Of a stretch of DNA of 64,000 nucleotides, positions 62,841 to 64,000 are shown one piece after another. Below the pieces are notes generated by a model. The model saw only the letters and a program-made list of their open reading frames with translations. It had not been told where the DNA came from and did no database searches. This stretch comes from Phycisphaerales bacterium. GTDB taxonomy: Bacteria > Planctomycetota > Phycisphaerae > Phycisphaerales > SM1A02. A program made the position numbers and the translations under genes. Positions within the stretch are counted from its first letter, which is position 1. Every line of letters starts with the position of its first letter. The DNA is taken from assembly GCA_029242715.1 (NCBI GenBank), contig JAQWTL010000020.1:372001-436000 (forward strand), in the 5' to 3' direction.

Positions 62841-64000
62841 ATGCCGAACTTGAAGTCGCTTAATCCTGCTGATGGCTCGACCATTCGATCCTGGCAGACG
62901 ATGGATGCCTCTACCGTTGATGCCATCCTCGATTCGACATCGAAGGCATGGGCAGACTGGCGTGAACTCGGTCATGAAAAGAGAGCCCCGCATTTTCATC
63001 GCCTTGCTCAACTGCTACGAGAACGGAAAGACACGCTTGGACTCCTGATCACACAGGAGATGGGCAAACCCGTCTCCCAATCAATCGCAGAATGTGAAAA
63101 ATGCGGCTTGGTCTGTGATTACTTCGCCGAGCATGCAGCAGATCTCCTGGCGGATGAACAATCGGACCTGGATGGTCGCCAGGCTCTGACGTCATACCGC
63201 CCTCTCGGATTGATCTACGCAATCATGCCATGGAACCTTCCTCTCTGGCAGGTCTTCAGAGCAGCAGCCCCGACCATGATGGCCGGCAATGCCATGATTC
63301 TGAAACACGCCCCCAATGTGCTGGGCTGTGCAGAAGCCATCGAGACTCTCTTTCGCGATGCCGGCTTCCCACAGAACCTCTTCCGATCACTCGTGATTGA
63401 CATCGACTTGTCACCCAGAGTCATCGAACATGATGCCATTCGCGGAATCACCCTCACCGGCAGTGGTCGGGCAGGACAAGCTGTAGCTTCCCAGGCAGGT
63501 GCCGCTCTCAAGAAAACAGTGATGGAACTTGGCGGGAGTGATCCCTACATCGTGCTCGAGGATGCCGACCTCGACCTGGCTGCAGATGCCTGTGTCGCAT
63601 CGAGGATGCTGGGTAACGGTCAGATTTGCATTGCTGCCAAACGGCTTATTGTCGTAAAACCCATCCTGGATGCATTTACGGATCGCATCATCGAACGCAT
63701 GAAGACATGGGAGATGTCAGAACCAACACTGCCTGACTGCAAGCTTGGCCCTCTGGCACGCGAAGACCTGCGAGATCATCATCATGACCAGGTCGCCCGC
63801 AGCATTCAGCAAGGCGCCGACTGTCCGCTCGGCGGAAAGGTGCCGGACCGCAAGGGTTGGTGGTACCCGGCAACAGTTCTGACAAGTGTCAGGCCTGGCA
63901 TGATCGCCTTTGAGGAAGAACTCTTCGGACCAACCGCGGCCATCATTGAAGCAGCCGATGAAGAGGATGCCATCACGCTGGCCAACACCTCTCGCTTCGG
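62841..64000 (+). CDS. Aldehyde dehydrogenase, succinate-semialdehyde dehydrogenase-like (partial)
   Basis: The gene runs off the right edge with 386 residues visible, so perhaps 65-75 are missing. It oxidises an aldehyde to an acid with NAD(P). Visible: MPWNLPLWQVFRAAAPTMMA (cofactor site), ITLTGSGRAGQAVASQAG (nucleotide loop), the catalytic Glu in MELGGSDPYIVLEDADLD, the catalytic Cys in MLGNGQICIAAKRLIVV, and EEELFGPTAAIIEAADEEDA. The GNGQ-C-AAKR context resembles Sad/YneI-type succinate-semialdehyde dehydrogenases. A GGAG lies 12 bases before the start. Confidence 0.92.
   Translation, partial: MPNLKSLNPADGSTIRSWQTMDASTVDAILDSTSKAWADWRELGHEKRAPHFHRLAQLLRERKDTLGLLITQEMGKPVSQSIAECEKCGLVCDYFAEHAADLLADEQSDLDGRQALTSYRPLGLIYAIMPWNLPLWQVFRAAAPTMMAGNAMILKHAPNVLGCAEAIETLFRDAGFPQNLFRSLVIDIDLSPRVIEHDAIRGITLTGSGRAGQAVASQAGAALKKTVMELGGSDPYIVLEDADLDLAADACVASRMLGNGQICIAAKRLIVVKPILDAFTDRIIERMKTWEMSEPTLPDCKLGPLAREDLRDHHHDQVARSIQQGADCPLGGKVPDRKGWWYPATVLTSVRPGMIAFEEELFGPTAAIIEAADEEDAITLANTSRF

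Noticed and set aside
56191-64000. An arginine succinyltransferase (AST) operon formed by astB and the aldehyde dehydrogenase.
   Set aside because: The genes are separated by 5 kb of unrelated genes, astA, astC and astE are absent, and the dehydrogenase resembles the Sad/YneI group more than AstD.

Overview
The window looks like a piece of a planctomycete chromosome, most likely class Phycisphaerae and of marine type. The pointers are: three secreted proteins ending in paired EF-hand (dockerin-like) tails of the form DVNGDGTVNV...DLL...WGPC; Tat-exported Gfo/Idh/MocA and TIM-barrel sugar enzymes in one operon; an ECF sigma factor of the planctomycete FPxT type; and an FHA-sigma fusion. This assignment is inference from domain style, with no rRNA or marker gene present. 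GC content is moderate and even, and I see no rRNA, tRNA, CRISPR array, insertion sequence, integrase or phage module.

Layout. 1-739 is the N-terminal half of a ClC chloride channel cut by the window edge. 1147-3974 holds four small heat-shock proteins in a row on the minus strand, one with a repeat-rich N-terminus and one with half of a DnaJ-type zinc finger. 4213-5202 is an ApbE flavin transferase. 5201-11600 is a tightly coupled plus-strand operon (SUMF1-domain protein, Gfo/Idh/MocA, TIM barrel, Gfo/Idh/MocA, hydroxypyruvate isomerase-like TIM barrel, EF-hand-containing alpha/beta hydrolase) that meets an MFS transporter (11604-13025) tail to tail; this looks like a secreted carbohydrate oxidation and isomerisation unit. 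13108-16556 is an APC permease, threonine aldolase and inorganic pyrophosphatase. 16569-19194 is ArfB and a divergent three-gene unit of ECF-like sigma factor, unknown protein and SGNH-like protein. 19226-26941 mixes membrane proteins (VTT, DoxX, an RND/MMPL exporter), GrpB, a catabolic acetolactate synthase and a CMD-family protein.

27063-33577 is the most system-like stretch: a secreted subtilisin, a 651-residue exported protein with a charged GDR-rich repeat region and a C-terminal EF-hand, and, divergent from the latter, an ECF sigma factor, a one-span presumed anti-sigma factor and a CnrX/CpxP-like membrane-anchored sensor with two EF-hands. I propose this as a metal- or calcium-responsive envelope signalling unit. 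33674-46746 is mostly housekeeping and transport (SMR pump, a GlcD/GlcF-type fusion oxidoreductase, CPA1 antiporter, a second subtilisin, a D-cysteine desulfhydrase-like enzyme, xylose isomerase, lipoproteins, a nuclease-like EEP protein, TauE).

46824-50329 contains an EamA transporter and an SSS symporter placed directly before an FHA-ECF sigma fusion. 50505-51680 is a secreted AA10 lytic polysaccharide monooxygenase with CBM2 and dockerin-like tail. 51724-56189 has an acyl-CoA ligase divergent from a glutaryl-CoA dehydrogenase-like enzyme, then a dCMP deaminase and an acyltransferase. 56191-57501 is N-succinylarginine dihydrolase, 57611-57808 a small orphan, 57983-62811 two coupled secreted amidohydrolases in which only one of three domains keeps a full metal site, and 62841 to the end a truncated semialdehyde dehydrogenase.

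Four-base stop/start overlaps (ATGA, GTGA, TTGA) recur within operons, and non-ATG starts are common.
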